Assembly (NCBI RefSeq): GCF_020379485.1
Contig: NW_026015657.1
Span: forward strand, 62,001 to 126,000
Length of the DNA stretch: 64,000 nucleotides
Source: Brassica napus
Lineage: Eukaryota; Streptophyta; Magnoliopsida; Brassicales; Brassicaceae
Reading direction: 5' to 3'
In this document: piece by piece, positions 22,671-31,851 of the stretch
How positions within the stretch are numbered: position 1 is the first letter of the stretch
Layout of the letters: every line of letters starts with the position of its first letter
Notes under the pieces: model-generated
Told to the model about the DNA's origin: nothing
Seen by the model: the letters and a program-made list of their open reading frames with translations, nothing else
Databases searched by the model: none
Translations under genes and position numbers: made by a program

Positions 22671-23448
22671 TGATATGATCATGGAAAGCACCAAGGACTG
22701 GAAGCATGAACCTGAACCTGAAGAGCTTGTAGCTGAGGATGCAACCTTGAAGAACATTTGGAAACAAGAAGAATACATTAGTCTTGGCCGAAGCTTGATC
22801 ATCCAAGACACCTTAACCATCATTCAAGCTACTCCACCTTCAAGCTGATCATCATCTAGGCAAGTAGCTTGTGTGTGCTCTTTTCCTAACCTTTGGTTTT
22901 GTCCCACTGGGTTTTCCAAAGGAAGGTTTTTAACGAGGCCACAAGTCTACTTCTCCTATCTCCTAGATGATTGATCTTGGTCTGTCCACATGAAGACCTT
23001 ATCTTATATTTTAAGCTATGCTTTTATGTTATTTAGTTTTCGAAAAACTCTAGTCTTTGTTGTGTTTCCAAGGGAGCCTTTGTCTTTATTTCCTTTGTAT
23101 TTTCGAGACCTTGTGCATGTACAAGGCTTCTCCTTTATATTCTGGTCGTGGCCCCTTGTATCAGTATCCATCTTTTTATCAAAAACCTTTGTTTTCTCTT
23201 TTCTTCTTGCTTGTCGAGTTGATTGAGTGTTGGTGTGTAATATCCAACTTCTGGTGTGTAATATCCAGAGACTAAGGGCTCTAGTTTGGTGTGTCATATC
23301 CAATCTATTGCCTAGGAGTATCAAGGAGCCTTTCCGCAGCCTCTTGTGTCACCATTCGATCCACATACCTTGAGAAACTTGAGTCTTTTGATTCGTTTCT
23401 GCAAGGATTATCCCATCTGTTCCAGAGCATCATCCTAGGATCTCATCA
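22671..23448 (+). repeat. noaCRM 5' LTR
   Basis: 778 bp. The first ~178 bases could encode the same C-terminal tail as the 3' LTR copy, but here they have no coding context. The conserved hairpin CCTTTGG/CCAAAGG is at 22890-22922. Confidence 0.9.
22890..22922 (+). promoter_or_regulatory. Conserved hairpin inside noaCRM LTR
   Basis: 7-bp stem CCTTTGG (22890-22896) and CCAAAGG (22916-22922) around TTTTGTCCCACTGGGTTTT. It is preceded by CTCTTTTCC and followed by AAGGTTTTTAACGAGG. A second copy in the 3' LTR is at 26970-27002. Confidence 0.7.
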
Positions 23449-23450
23449 AG

Positions 23451-23462
23451 TGGTATCAGAGC
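23451..23462 (+). promoter_or_regulatory. Primer binding site of noaCRM
   Basis: TGGTATCAGAGC, two bases (AG) after the LTR end. The autonomous CRM element has the same two-base spacer. Confidence 0.87.
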
Positions 23463-23979
23463 AACTCTGGAAGGGAAGTGTTCATCTTTCTCTATGATTT
23501 TCGATTTGTCTCTTCATATTCATGCTAGAAACTGATAGATCTGTGTTGTGGCTGTCGAAATTTGATAGATTAAGTTTATCTGATTTCGTTTGTGTGTTAA
23601 AAACTCTTCATATACCTTGCTGAGAAAGTTTTCTGATTTACTTGATCAATCTGTTTCTGTTTCTGAAATTTCGAATTTGTTTCTGTCTTGATCTACTCTG
23701 TTTTGATTAAACTTGATGTACTAGACTTGAAAGTGAACCTGAAATCAAAATCTCTCTGTTCTGTTTCGAAATCAATCTGATCTGTTAGGTTTGTGATTTA
23801 TCAGTTCTGTTCAGATTAGTTTTGATCTGTTTTAAATCATTGTTTGAGTTTCTAATTTGTTCTGAGAATTGTCTAAGGTTTTAAGCTTCAGTTTGAATCT
23901 GTTTCTGGTTTTGCAAATTGATTTTTGTTTTCTCTGTAGAACTTGTTACTGCTGTGTGTTGTTTTCTGTCTCAGGTACA
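23463..23979 (+). other. noaCRM leader
   Basis: A 517 bp T-rich leader with recurrent CTGTTT and TTTGAT words and no conserved frame. It ends TCAGGTACA just before the start codon. The autonomous CRM leader ends TCAGGTACC before its ATG, which supports both start choices. Confidence 0.6.
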
Positions 23980-26928
23980 ATGGCAGGAGATCAGAAAGGA
24001 AAACTCACTAAGGAAGAAAGGCTGTTACTTAAATCTATGAATGCTCAAATGCAGCAGATGTTGGATACCAACATGGGTGAATTTCGAAAGGAGCTTAGAC
24101 AAAAGTTTCTGCAGCAAACTGATGATCTTAGGCAGCAAAATAAAAAGAGAATGGACAAACAAAAGCTTGAGCCTAGACCACCAGATTCTGTTCCAAACGA
24201 ATCAAGCAAGCATAAGTGGTATAAGGAAGAGGAAGCAGGACGTGGCCAACAGTCTTACAAACAGCCAGCCCACACTTCGAGCAGACCACATCAAGCTTCT
24301 CGCACTCCTAAATCAAATATTCATTCTTCTTACAATCAAATTGTCACTAAGCCTCAACTTTATGTTTTTACAGGGGAAGGTGATTATTTAAAGTGGGAAA
24401 GAACAATGGAGAAGTGGCTTTGCTACAACAAAATCCTGAAGAGAGAAGCATTGGCTTATGTGATGTCTCAGCTCAAAGGAAACGTTTTTAAGTGGTTGTT
24501 GCAAGAAGAAGATGATCGCAGGTACTACAAGGAACCAGCTATCACCACTTGGGAAGATCTGAAGTTGCTACTAGGGAAGAAGTATGCATCCAAAGGCCAC
24601 ACTTCTCTGAAATCTCCAAAGAAGAAAGTCATATCCGCAACAGACTTCAAAAGTGAAAAATCAGAAACCAAGATGGCTGATTATCAGAAAGAAATCAGCA
24701 GCCTTGTTAAGGAGATTCTTAAGACCAGCAAGCACTTAGACAAGCAGAAGAAGCTCCCAAAGAATCAAGAACCAGTTGCTACTGTCTCAGAACTCAATGA
24801 TGCAGAACCAGACTCAGCTGCCCCAATTCAAGAAGCTCAAACCAAAACATCTATGGGAAAAGGAAAGTTTGAGAAAGAACAAGAGTTTTCTCTGTTCTTA
24901 CCTCACTCTGAATCTAATTTTGATAATTCCTTTAATGAACTAACTTGTCTTGGACCGGTGCAACCGAGTAGAATTGTTTCAGTGTCACAGGTTGCAAAAG
25001 AAGACTCAGCAGAAAAAGAACCAGAGAGTACAACACAAGAAGAACAACAGAAAAACTTGCAGACAAAATCAGCTCATGAATCTTTGTCTTATGATCTGCA
25101 AGAGCACTGTAAGGAGTTTAATATGGTTGCTTCTGTGCCTAGAATGTTTGTTAAAGTGAGTACTGAAGACATAAAACGTTTTGGTCTTGATAAAGTAAAA
25201 GATTTTTGTGTTTCAAAATCTGTTTTTGATAACATGTTTAAATCTTTTAAAGAAATTAAACCAGAAATCATCTTTGATCAAAAACGTTTTCAAAATCAAA
25301 ATAATAACATTTCTGGTCATATTCTGAGTTTTGATCATTTTCTGAAACATGTCAAAAGTTTTGATCATTTTGAAAAGGTTTTAGAGCTTGAATTGAAACA
25401 ATCTGATTTCTGTTTGAAACCTTGTGATTCATTTGCTAGAACTGAAGAAAGGAGTTTTGTTACGAACTTCCATGTGCATAAACTGATCCTTGATAATTCT
25501 TGTGTTTCTGCTTATGTATTGAATGAACCTAAGAAGTTGCAGGAACCGAAATTGCATCAATCTGATTTTAGATTTAAATTTGTGAAATCTGCAAAGTTCA
25601 CTAAGTTTGAGCTTGATTGTTTGTGTGCTGAAAATGATTCTAAACATGTAGGTTGGTTCTTTGATGATATTCTAGTGTATAACACTTTCTTTGATAAACC
25701 TGCTGCACAATTGAAACTAGATATCACTGATTCTGAATGTGTGAACTTGAACCTTAATGATATCTGGGTCTGCAGTATTTTCTTTGATATGCATAATAGA
25801 TGGAGGAATCATGCTGTTTTGTGCTTTGGAGACATTCTGGTCTACAACACTTTCTTTGACATGATAACACACTTGACTTGTCCAAAAAGAGCTGAGAAGT
25901 GTACAGGTAAAAAGAGGGGCTATACTGATGAGTCCTTGGCAAAGTTGGAGATGCAACAATCAAATCTTGGAAGCTGTCTAGCCGCCAACTCTGACATAGG
26001 AGCAGTCCGAGGATCATATCTCAGCAACCAGAAGGAATTAAGCAACAAACTCAACTGCAATGGAAACTACACTCATCAGGGTCTCACGTCGAACTGGAAT
26101 CATGTCCAAAGCTTTTCAAATGAAAGAGTTATGGGTTCTACAAGACGGGTGATTCTGTGTTTGCTTTGTCTGAACTTTTCTGAGTGTAGAACATCTCAAT
26201 CCTATCTATGGCGACCAGGTGAGCATGCTAAGGTAACTAGTCATGTTTTCAAGAGTTCTTTTATTGATTACACAGATATGATGCACTTGTTTTTGCCAAA
26301 AGAGTCATGTGCAGATTATATGGAAGCTTTGAAGAATGCAAAGAGAAAGAACAAGCGTGAGGAAGACAAACGTTTCAAGCCGCCTGATCTAAGCCAGGAG
26401 AGACATCATGACGTCACTTGCTTCATCCTCATCAAAGAAGCACCTCCAGATGCAGCATACAAGCCAAAACCGATAAAATACAACTTTGGGATAATACTCT
26501 TACTCTATGATGTTTTTGCTTGTGTTCACTTATCTTGTTTCAATGTATCAGGTTTAAGTAATGCCTCAGGAGTAAGGAGAGCCAAATGGATCAGTCCCTT
26601 CTATATAATAGAACCAGTCAGCGACAATGCCTATCAAAGAGGCTTGCAAGGTAAGTGTAATCTGATTATAAACTCTGATGTTACTGACTTGGTCCCTTCT
26701 ATTGCAGGTAACACAGATTTGAGGACAAATCTTTTTGAAGTGGGAGGGGATGATATGATCATGGAAAGCACCAAGGACTGGAAGCATGAACCTGAACCTG
26801 AAGAGCTTGTAGCTGAGGATGCAACCTTGAAGAACATTTGGAAACAAGAAGAATACATTAGTCTTGGCCGAAGCTTGATCATCCAAGACACCTTAACCAT
26901 CATTCAAGCTACTCCACCTTCAAGCTGA
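23980..26928 (+). CDS. noaCRM Gag-like protein with CRM-type C-terminal tail
   Basis: 982 codons from ATG 23980; in-frame codons also exist upstream, from 23869. A Gag core (KWERTMEKWLCYNKI...FKWLLQEEDD...WEDLKLLLGKKY) lies at about residues 140-210. There is no zinc knuckle. A long Lys/Phe-rich middle holds two ILVYNTFFD segments (encoded near 25655-25700 and 25830-25862), the first as FFDDILVYNTFF, resembling the gypsy reverse transcriptase [12 protein letters not shown] box. No other polymerase motif is present. Near the end, AKWISPFYIIEPVSDNAY resembles the integrase GPF module of the CRM element. The last ~59 codons lie inside the 3' LTR. The frame has stayed open without pol, so the protein is probably made; particle assembly is inferred. 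Confidence 0.78.
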   Translation: MAGDQKGKLTKEERLLLKSMNAQMQQMLDTNMGEFRKELRQKFLQQTDDLRQQNKKRMDKQKLEPRPPDSVPNESSKHKWYKEEEAGRGQQSYKQPAHTSSRPHQASRTPKSNIHSSYNQIVTKPQLYVFTGEGDYLKWERTMEKWLCYNKILKREALAYVMSQLKGNVFKWLLQEEDDRRYYKEPAITTWEDLKLLLGKKYASKGHTSLKSPKKKVISATDFKSEKSETKMADYQKEISSLVKEILKTSKHLDKQKKLPKNQEPVATVSELNDAEPDSAAPIQEAQTKTSMGKGKFEKEQEFSLFLPHSESNFDNSFNELTCLGPVQPSRIVSVSQVAKEDSAEKEPESTTQEEQQKNLQTKSAHESLSYDLQEHCKEFNMVASVPRMFVKVSTEDIKRFGLDKVKDFCVSKSVFDNMFKSFKEIKPEIIFDQKRFQNQNNNISGHILSFDHFLKHVKSFDHFEKVLELELKQSDFCLKPCDSFARTEERSFVTNFHVHKLILDNSCVSAYVLNEPKKLQEPKLHQSDFRFKFVKSAKFTKFELDCLCAENDSKHVGWFFDDILVYNTFFDKPAAQLKLDITDSECVNLNLNDIWVCSIFFDMHNRWRNHAVLCFGDILVYNTFFDMITHLTCPKRAEKCTGKKRGYTDESLAKLEMQQSNLGSCLAANSDIGAVRGSYLSNQKELSNKLNCNGNYTHQGLTSNWNHVQSFSNERVMGSTRRVILCLLCLNFSECRTSQSYLWRPGEHAKVTSHVFKSSFIDYTDMMHLFLPKESCADYMEALKNAKRKNKREEDKRFKPPDLSQERHHDVTCFILIKEAPPDAAYKPKPIKYNFGIILLLYDVFACVHLSCFNVSGLSNASGVRRAKWISPFYIIEPVSDNAYQRGLQGKCNLIINSDVTDLVPSIAGNTDLRTNLFEVGGDDMIMESTKDWKHEPEPEELVAEDATLKNIWKQEEYISLGRSLIIQDTLTIIQATPPSS
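26742..26750 (+). promoter_or_regulatory. Polypurine tract of noaCRM, inside the coding frame
   Basis: GGGAGGGGA just before the 3' LTR, read in frame as part of the GGDD sequence. It primes plus-strand synthesis while also being coding sequence. Confidence 0.75.
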
Positions 26929-27528
26929 TCATCATCTAGGCAAGTAGCTTGTGTGTGCTCTTTTCCTAACCTTTGGTTTTGTCCCACTGGGTTTTCCAAA
27001 GGAAGGTTTTTAACGAGGCCACAAGTCTACTTCTCCTATCTCCTAGATGATTGATCTTGGTCTGTCCACATGAAGACCTTATCTTATATTTTAAGCTATG
27101 CTTTTATGTTATTTAGTTTTCGAAAAACTCTAGTCTTTGTTGTGTTTCCAAGGGAGCCTTTGTCTTTATTTCCTTTGTATTTTCGAGACCTTGTGCATGT
27201 ACAAGGCTTCTCCTTTATATTCTGGTCGTGGCCCCTTGTATCAGTATCCATCTTTTTATCAAAAACCTTTGTTTTCTCTTTTCTTCTTGCTTGTCGAGTT
27301 GATTGAGTGTTGGTGTGTAATATCCAACTTCTGGTGTGTAATATCCAGAGACTAAGGGCTCTAGTTTGGTGTGTCATATCCAATCTATTGCCTAGGAGTA
27401 TCAAGGAGCCTTTCCGCAGCCTCTTGTGTCACCATTCGATCCACATACCTTGAGAAACTTGAGTCTTTTGATTCGTTTCTGCAAGGATTATCCCATCTGT
27501 TCCAGAGCATCATCCTAGGATCTCATCA
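26751..27528 (+). repeat. noaCRM 3' LTR
   Basis: 778 bp, apparently identical to the 5' LTR at an offset of 4080. The long frame ends inside it at 26928. It ends CTCATCA, followed by the CTATT duplication and resumed Copia D pol. Confidence 0.9.
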
Positions 27529-27943
27529 CTATTGTACATTCATTGGAGGGAATCTGGTCACTTGGAAGAGCAAGAAGCAGAAGGTGGTGTCTTGCTCAAG
27601 TGCAGAAGCAGAGTACAGATCAATGAGGAAGCTAACCAGTGAGCTTATCTGGATAAAGGGGCTTCTAGGCGACTTGGGAATTGAGATCACCACTCCCATG
27701 ACCATGCATTGTGACAATCAAGCTGCAATACACATTGCATCCAACTCAGTCTTCCATGAGAGGACAAAACACATAGAAGTGGACTGTCACAAGGTGAGAC
27801 AAGCAGTAGAACAGCAAGTGATCCTCCCATGCTATACAAGAAGTGAGGATCAGCTGGCTGACATCTTCACCAAGGCAGCCAGCAGCAAAGTTTGTGAGTC
27901 CATTCTTCCAAGACTTGGACTCATAAACCTTCCATGTCAATGA
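27529..27943 (+). CDS. Copia gag-pol (D), C-terminal portion
   Basis: The RNase H frame resumes at the CTATT duplication and reads CTFIGGNLVTWKSKKQ, SSAEAEYRSM and HCDNQAAIHIASN to a stop at 27943. With one copy of the duplication removed, the two parts keep the same reading frame, for a total of about 1458 residues, close to B1 (1437). The C-terminal RNase H residues are intact, so the interruption is the only visible lesion. The segment has no start of its own. Confidence 0.92.
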
Positions 27944-27974
27944 TCCCCTCACCATGGAGTATTCTACTCTTTTT

Positions 27975-28017
27975 CCTTTGCTTGGTTTTTATCCCAAGTG
28001 GTTTTTCCAAGTAAAGG
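27975..28017 (+). promoter_or_regulatory. Conserved 3' UTR hairpin (D copy)
   Basis: 11-bp stem CCTTTGCTTGG (27975-27985) with CCAAGTAAAGG (28007-28017), including one G-U pair. The loop is TTTTTATCCCAAGTGGTTTTT-like and the least conserved of the set. Confidence 0.7.
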
Positions 28018-28075
28018 TTTTAATGAGGGAATGCTTCATGGATTTCCAAGCTTGACACTCACTACTGTCAAGCTT

Positions 28076-28084
28076 GAGGGGGAG
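28076..28084 (+). promoter_or_regulatory. Polypurine tract of Copia D
   Basis: GAGGGGGAG directly before the 3' LTR, preceded by TCAAGCTT. Confidence 0.88.
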
Positions 28085-28325
28085 TGTTGACATGAAGAAT
28101 AAAGCAAGAAGATAGGAACTTGGAGAACAAGGCTGTCCGTACAACCTAAGAGTGACTTGCAAGGAAAGGAAGCAAGTCATGAGTTAACCAACTCGGTCAA
28201 GTGATTAAAAGATCTCCTAGTGAGTGGGAATGTCGACATGTATCCGTTGAAGAGAAGTGAGTGGAGGAGTCACGGGTGTGTCTAAGAGAAGAGAGAGGGA
28301 GCTGACCGTTGGGAGCTGTCACTAT

Positions 28326-29224
28326 TGTTGAAATGAAGAAGGGAATGACCAGAAGAAGAAGCTGGTTCATGATCCAAGTTTGATATTGTAGAGGAAGTAA
28401 TCTGGATACTTCAAAGATGAGACTGGTTCATACAGACTTGTGAACCAAGTTATGGTTAGAGTGGAGAAGGAAGAAGCATGGCTGAGTGTGATCCATTGAT
28501 CTTATAAATAAAGAAGACAAAGAGAAGAAGAGATACTTGAAAAGATTCAGGTCTGGAAAACCTTGCTACACAAGGCAGTCCGTACAGTCTTGGCTTCCAA
28601 GTTACCTAGAGTGACTTGGATGGTAAGGCAGGTGAGGAACTCGTACAGCTTGATCTTCTGAAGCAGATTTGAAGTTAAAATGGAGCATCAGACCGTTGGA
28701 GAGAGCTGAGACAAGTTGGGAATTAAATAGAGTAAAAGTCACATGTGCATAAGAGGATGAACCTGCTGTCACTTTCACCCAACCAGACTGTGCCCATCTC
28801 TCTCCCCTGTCACTCTCTACTCCCTCTGGTCGAGATTCACCTTGGCTGTACCTTCCTGGCTTCACCAGAAAACCCTACAATATTATTTGTTTAGTAAAAC
28901 CCTGTTTTAGTATTTGTTTAATATGTGTGCTTGTCTATTTAAGACAATGTTGTATCTGATTGTAAACTAAGGAGAGTAAAACTCTTTCTTCACATACTCT
29001 GGTTACTAAACTCTCAGATTCTCCTATTCTCTCTATTCTCTTGTCTCTCACGACCTCCATTACTCTCTTATACTCTAGCATACTCAGAAACTCTCCCAAA
29101 CACTTTATACTCTTTCTTCACTCTCTCATTACTTTCAATTGCTCATCAATCACTCTCTCTGGTTTCATACTGAACCAGAAGCTTATTCTCATCATATTCC
29201 TTTTATTTCATCTCAATTCTTTCA
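28326..29224 (+). repeat. Element H 5' LTR
   Basis: 899 bp, TGTTGAAATG to ATTCTTTCA. It contains GTCCGTACAG at 28578-28587. An 87-codon antisense frame at 28602-28865 recurs in the other LTR and is not supported as a gene. Confidence 0.9.
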
Positions 29225-29236
29225 TGGTATCAGAGC
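29225..29236 (+). promoter_or_regulatory. Primer binding site of element H
   Basis: TGGTATCAGAGC directly after the 5' LTR. The leader 29237-29524 matches the G leader (both contain CTTCCGCAAAT and TTTTCCAGGAGGGAA). Confidence 0.87.
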
Positions 29237-29524
29237 CACAAGCTCTTGAGAACCTATATTGCTTCCGCAAATTATCCCTGTCCAAATTCTCTCTTTAAAA
29301 ATCTGTTCAAACCTGTTTGTTACATCCTTTTATCCTCTGGTCCAAAGGTTTTCCAGGAGGGAAAAGCCTCACCAGAACTCAAGATAAAGGAGTATCTCAG
29401 TCTCTGGAACTCAAGAAAGTCTTAGCTCAGTTCAGCAAGCTTCATCAAAGTCCAGTCTTTCAAATCCTGTCCCTTTCAAACCAGTAGGAACATCCTATTA
29501 TCCACTGGTCCAAAAATCTTCAAG

Positions 29525-29839
29525 ATGATGAATATTCAAGCATGGGCGAGTTCAGTGAAGCTCAAAACTCCAAACTACTCTCTCTGGGTCAGAATGATGA
29601 AGAAAAACCATAGAGGCAAAGGTGTTTGGAGCCATACTTCAGATGAAGCTCCATGGAAAATCTGCAAGGTCTTTGCTCATGTTAATGAGAGACAACCAGA
29701 AGCTCAGTCTCTGTCCAACAAATCCTACTTCAAGTTGGAAGAGAAGAAAGGTCAGAAGAGTCAGCACTGCAAGGAAGGACTCACTAAGGATAGGTGGTGG
29801 ATATTCAATCCACATCTGAAACAAATGTACTTTCAATAA
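29525..29839 (+). CDS. Mini-gag frame 1 of element H
   Basis: 104 codons that look like a Copia Gag with its middle removed. Residues ~13-36 (LKTPNYSLWVRMMKKNHRGK) match the Gag N-terminus of Copia D (LKGPNYLTWARLAKTALGGR). Residues ~68-100 (FKLEEKKGQKSQHCKEG... WWIFNPHLK) match the zinc-knuckle region of D. The knuckle is destroyed: only one of three Cys remains and the His is lost. About 200 residues between the two ends are missing. Reading through both ends without a stop suggests either a recent deletion or selection for a micro-Gag. Translation is unproven. Confidence 0.5.
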   Translation: MMNIQAWASSVKLKTPNYSLWVRMMKKNHRGKGVWSHTSDEAPWKICKVFAHVNERQPEAQSLSNKSYFKLEEKKGQKSQHCKEGLTKDRWWIFNPHLKQMYFQ

Positions 29840-29858
29840 GCCCCCATGGGCTGGAGAG

Positions 29859-29884
29859 TCAAGAAACCAGCTCAGGTTTCTTGA
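29859..29884 (+). promoter_or_regulatory. Hairpin after mini-gag 1 stop (H)
   Basis: 10-bp stem TCAAGAAACC/GGTTTCTTGA with loop AGCTCA; its 9-bp core begins 20 nt after the stop codon at 29839. Relative to G and the second H copy (AAGGAACC/GGTTCCTT), both arms changed together so that pairing is kept. Confidence 0.55.
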
Positions 29885-30465
29885 GAGTAAGCGGAATCTT
29901 CTACTCTAATAAAAGCACTGTGTGTGCTGGTCGTTTGTGTTGTCTTAGGGTGTTTAGAAACTAGCTTGTTGTTCTTGTCTAGTTTCTACACATGAAAAGA
30001 CTGTCCAATTGTCATTTTGTCTAAGTATTTGTCTGCCTTAGAATTTTGTTAAGAGTCTTAGTGCTATTTTTAATCTCTGTCTCTGAAAAAAAAAAAATGC
30101 CATTATATTATTCTAATCTTGTCTAGAAAATTGTCTGGTTTATTTGCTTCAAAATTGTCAAGAAAAAGTTTAGAAATTTCTTTTAAAATGTTGTTTAGAC
30201 CTGGTGTTAGGTTGTGATGTTTCTATGTTACCTGAATGGTTAGTTATGATAATTAGGATTCAGTGTTGTTGCTTGAATAGTTTCAAGAAAGTTTTATGTC
30301 CATTGTGTTCTTTGTTAAGGTGTTTTTGGAGATCAGACTTGGTGAGAAACCATGTTCTGATCTCTTTATTGTCTTTTGATACCTGTCTTTAGTTGTGGTG
30401 ACAGGTTATTAAATGTTATGTGATGACCTTTACACATCAAGCACAAGCTCAAAGCTCACACCCTC
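29885..30465 (+). other. Non-coding segment of element H
   Basis: T-rich spacer containing TCTAGTTTCTACAC-like words and an A13 run at 30088-30100. It has no frame. It parallels the non-coding segment after the second mini-gag, so the [mini-gag + hairpin + spacer] unit appears duplicated. Confidence 0.5.
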
Positions 30466-30813
30466 TTGAAGACTGCTCAAACCGACTTTCTCAAATTTAC
30501 TTCAATATGGAGTCAACAAAAGCCACGGTCCTCTCAGTCATTCTCAGGGTTCCTATCTGATCCCCTGGTCGTGTATGGTGAAGTCAAATCAGCAAGAAGA
30601 AACAATGAGAAGCCATTTCATCTCATGTTCTTAAAAGCACTCAAATTCAGCCATGCTTCAAGGAAAGTTCACAGGCGGATGATGTCCAATAGAACCAAGA
30701 AGACCAGGAGGACAGGAGGGGATCCAAGGGTGAGCTTTACAAACAGGGCCAAACACACAAGGAAAAGGAGTTGGGTAATGAATCCAAAACTCAAATCCAC
30801 CAAGCTCAGATGA
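30466..30813 (+). CDS. Mini-gag frame 2 of element H
   Basis: 115 basic codons ending TRKRSWVMNPKLKSTKLR. The end corresponds to the knuckle-distal region of Copia Gag (CWILHPHLRPSKFN in the fragment at 38381-38920) and to the end of the G frame (TRKWRGVEIPNSKSVKFK). No PNY motif and no Cys knuckle remain. It is more decayed than frame 1, but its end and the hairpin 20 nt downstream are conserved with G. Whether it is translated is unknown. Confidence 0.35.
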   Translation: MKTAQTDFLKFTSIWSQQKPRSSQSFSGFLSDPLVVYGEVKSARRNNEKPFHLMFLKALKFSHASRKVHRRMMSNRTKKTRRTGGDPRVSFTNRAKHTRKRSWVMNPKLKSTKLR

Positions 30814-30833
30814 GTAGTGTGTATATGAAGGTT

Positions 30834-30857
30834 CAAGGAACCAGCCCAGGTTCCTTG
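30834..30857 (+). promoter_or_regulatory. Hairpin after mini-gag 2 stop (H)
   Basis: 9-bp stem CAAGGAACC/GGTTCCTTG with loop AGCCCA, 20 nt after the stop at 30813. The stem is identical to that of element G. Confidence 0.55.
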
Positions 30858-31563
30858 GCTGTAAGTTAAACCTCCTAAACCTGAACAATAGCTTGTGTAA
30901 TGTGTCTGGTCGTTTTTGAGTGATGGTTTAGAGTCCAATGGATCATGATAAGTTGCTAGAAGTTGCATTTTGTCTTAATCTTATCATCTGTGGTTGTTTT
31001 TGTTCCTAGAAGTGTCTGCCTAGGTTGTCATGCATCCATGATATATTGATATCGATTGGGAGTCCTTTAATTGTCATGTCTGCCTTGAGATTGTTAAGTA
31101 TCTAGGAGTGTTCCTAGATGTGTGGTGTATTCATGCTGTTGTTGAAATTGATTAGGTTATTAGCCTAGTCTTCTTTAGCATCTGGATTGTCTTAAAAATG
31201 CATATTGGATTGTATTAAAGAGGCATACATATTGTTCCTGGTGCATTCATATTGTTTCTAAAGCTGTCATAGGAGGTGATAAGCTCTTTTGCAATCTGTT
31301 TTTTTTTTAAGCAGTGGCGACCAGTCTTCATTTTATTCAATGATCTGGTCCCATGCTGATGTTACTGATCCCTATCTGAGTTGTAATGGTGTGTAGGACA
31401 CAGGATGTGACTATTAGACCAGAAGCAGCAACAGGAAAAGGGATATACCCATGTTGATCAGAGCCTGCACAAGATGCATATTCCTGAACATGGAGAAAAG
31501 AGACCATGTTGTTCAGAGCCTACACTTGGTGTATATTACTGACCATGGAGAGACATCTTATGA
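30858..31563 (+). other. Non-coding middle of element H
   Basis: No frame. Near 31420-31560 the words CAGAGCCTRCAC and CATGGAGA repeat twice in tandem. A run of nine T lies near 31300. Confidence 0.5.
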
Positions 31564-31851
31564 GTGGAATCAGTTGGCTTAAGCGCAGGCGTAGGAGCTG
31601 TTGTGCTCCTGGTTCAAGAGACTCACAAGGAAGGCCATCACCTAAGTCATGAGGAGACTGGTGGTCCAAAGACATTGGAGCTGAAGGCAAATGGTGATCC
31701 AGTTGGCTTAAGCGCAGATGTTGGTATTGTTGTGCTCCTGGAAGATGGTGAACTGGTTGGCTTAAGCGCAGATGTTGGTATTGTTGTGCTCCCAGTTCAA
31801 AACTCATTGAAGCTCACGTTCAAGCTTGTCACTATACTCAGTCAAGCTTGA
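31564..31851 (+). CDS. Short repeat-bearing frame shared with element G
   Basis: 95 codons homologous to the G frame at 5794-6078, with the shared order LVQETHKEGHHLSH, ETGG, LELK and VGLSADVGIVVLLED. Three repeat units occur, two of them 54 bp apart (from about 31703 and 31757). No known domain is recognised. The first repeat differs (VGLSAGVGAVVLL) in the same way in both elements, so the array predates the split of G and H. The frame ends at a polypurine-like tract near 31845-31858. Confidence 0.35.
   Translation: MESVGLSAGVGAVVLLVQETHKEGHHLSHEETGGPKTLELKANGDPVGLSADVGIVVLLEDGELVGLSADVGIVVLPVQNSLKLTFKLVTILSQA

Larger units (their letters stand above)
22671..27528 (+). mobile_element. noaCRM: non-autonomous CRM-like gypsy element
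   Basis: A complete 4858 bp element inside Copia D, with CTATT duplications (22666-22670, 27529-27533) and 778 bp LTRs running TGATATGATC...CTCATCA. The LTR start, the AG spacer before the primer site, the frame entering the LTR and the LTR text all resemble the autonomous CRM element at 55317-61944. One long frame encodes a Gag-like protein and a C-terminal tail but no protease, reverse transcriptase, RNase H or integrase core. Non-autonomous CRM derivatives are known in plants (rice CRR3/CRR4 and noaCRM types). The LTRs look identical. Confidence 0.88.

Noticed and set aside
23970..23982. A splice acceptor (TCAG/GTAC) before the noaCRM and CRM start codons
   Set aside because: The TCAGGTAC context is shared by both elements, but no donor or branch site could be supported and the frame needs no splicing.
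23016..27404. 102- and 78-codon frames in both noaCRM LTRs
   Set aside because: Duplicated by the LTR pair, overlapping each other on both strands, with low-complexity hydrophobic sequence and no conservation in the CRM LTR.
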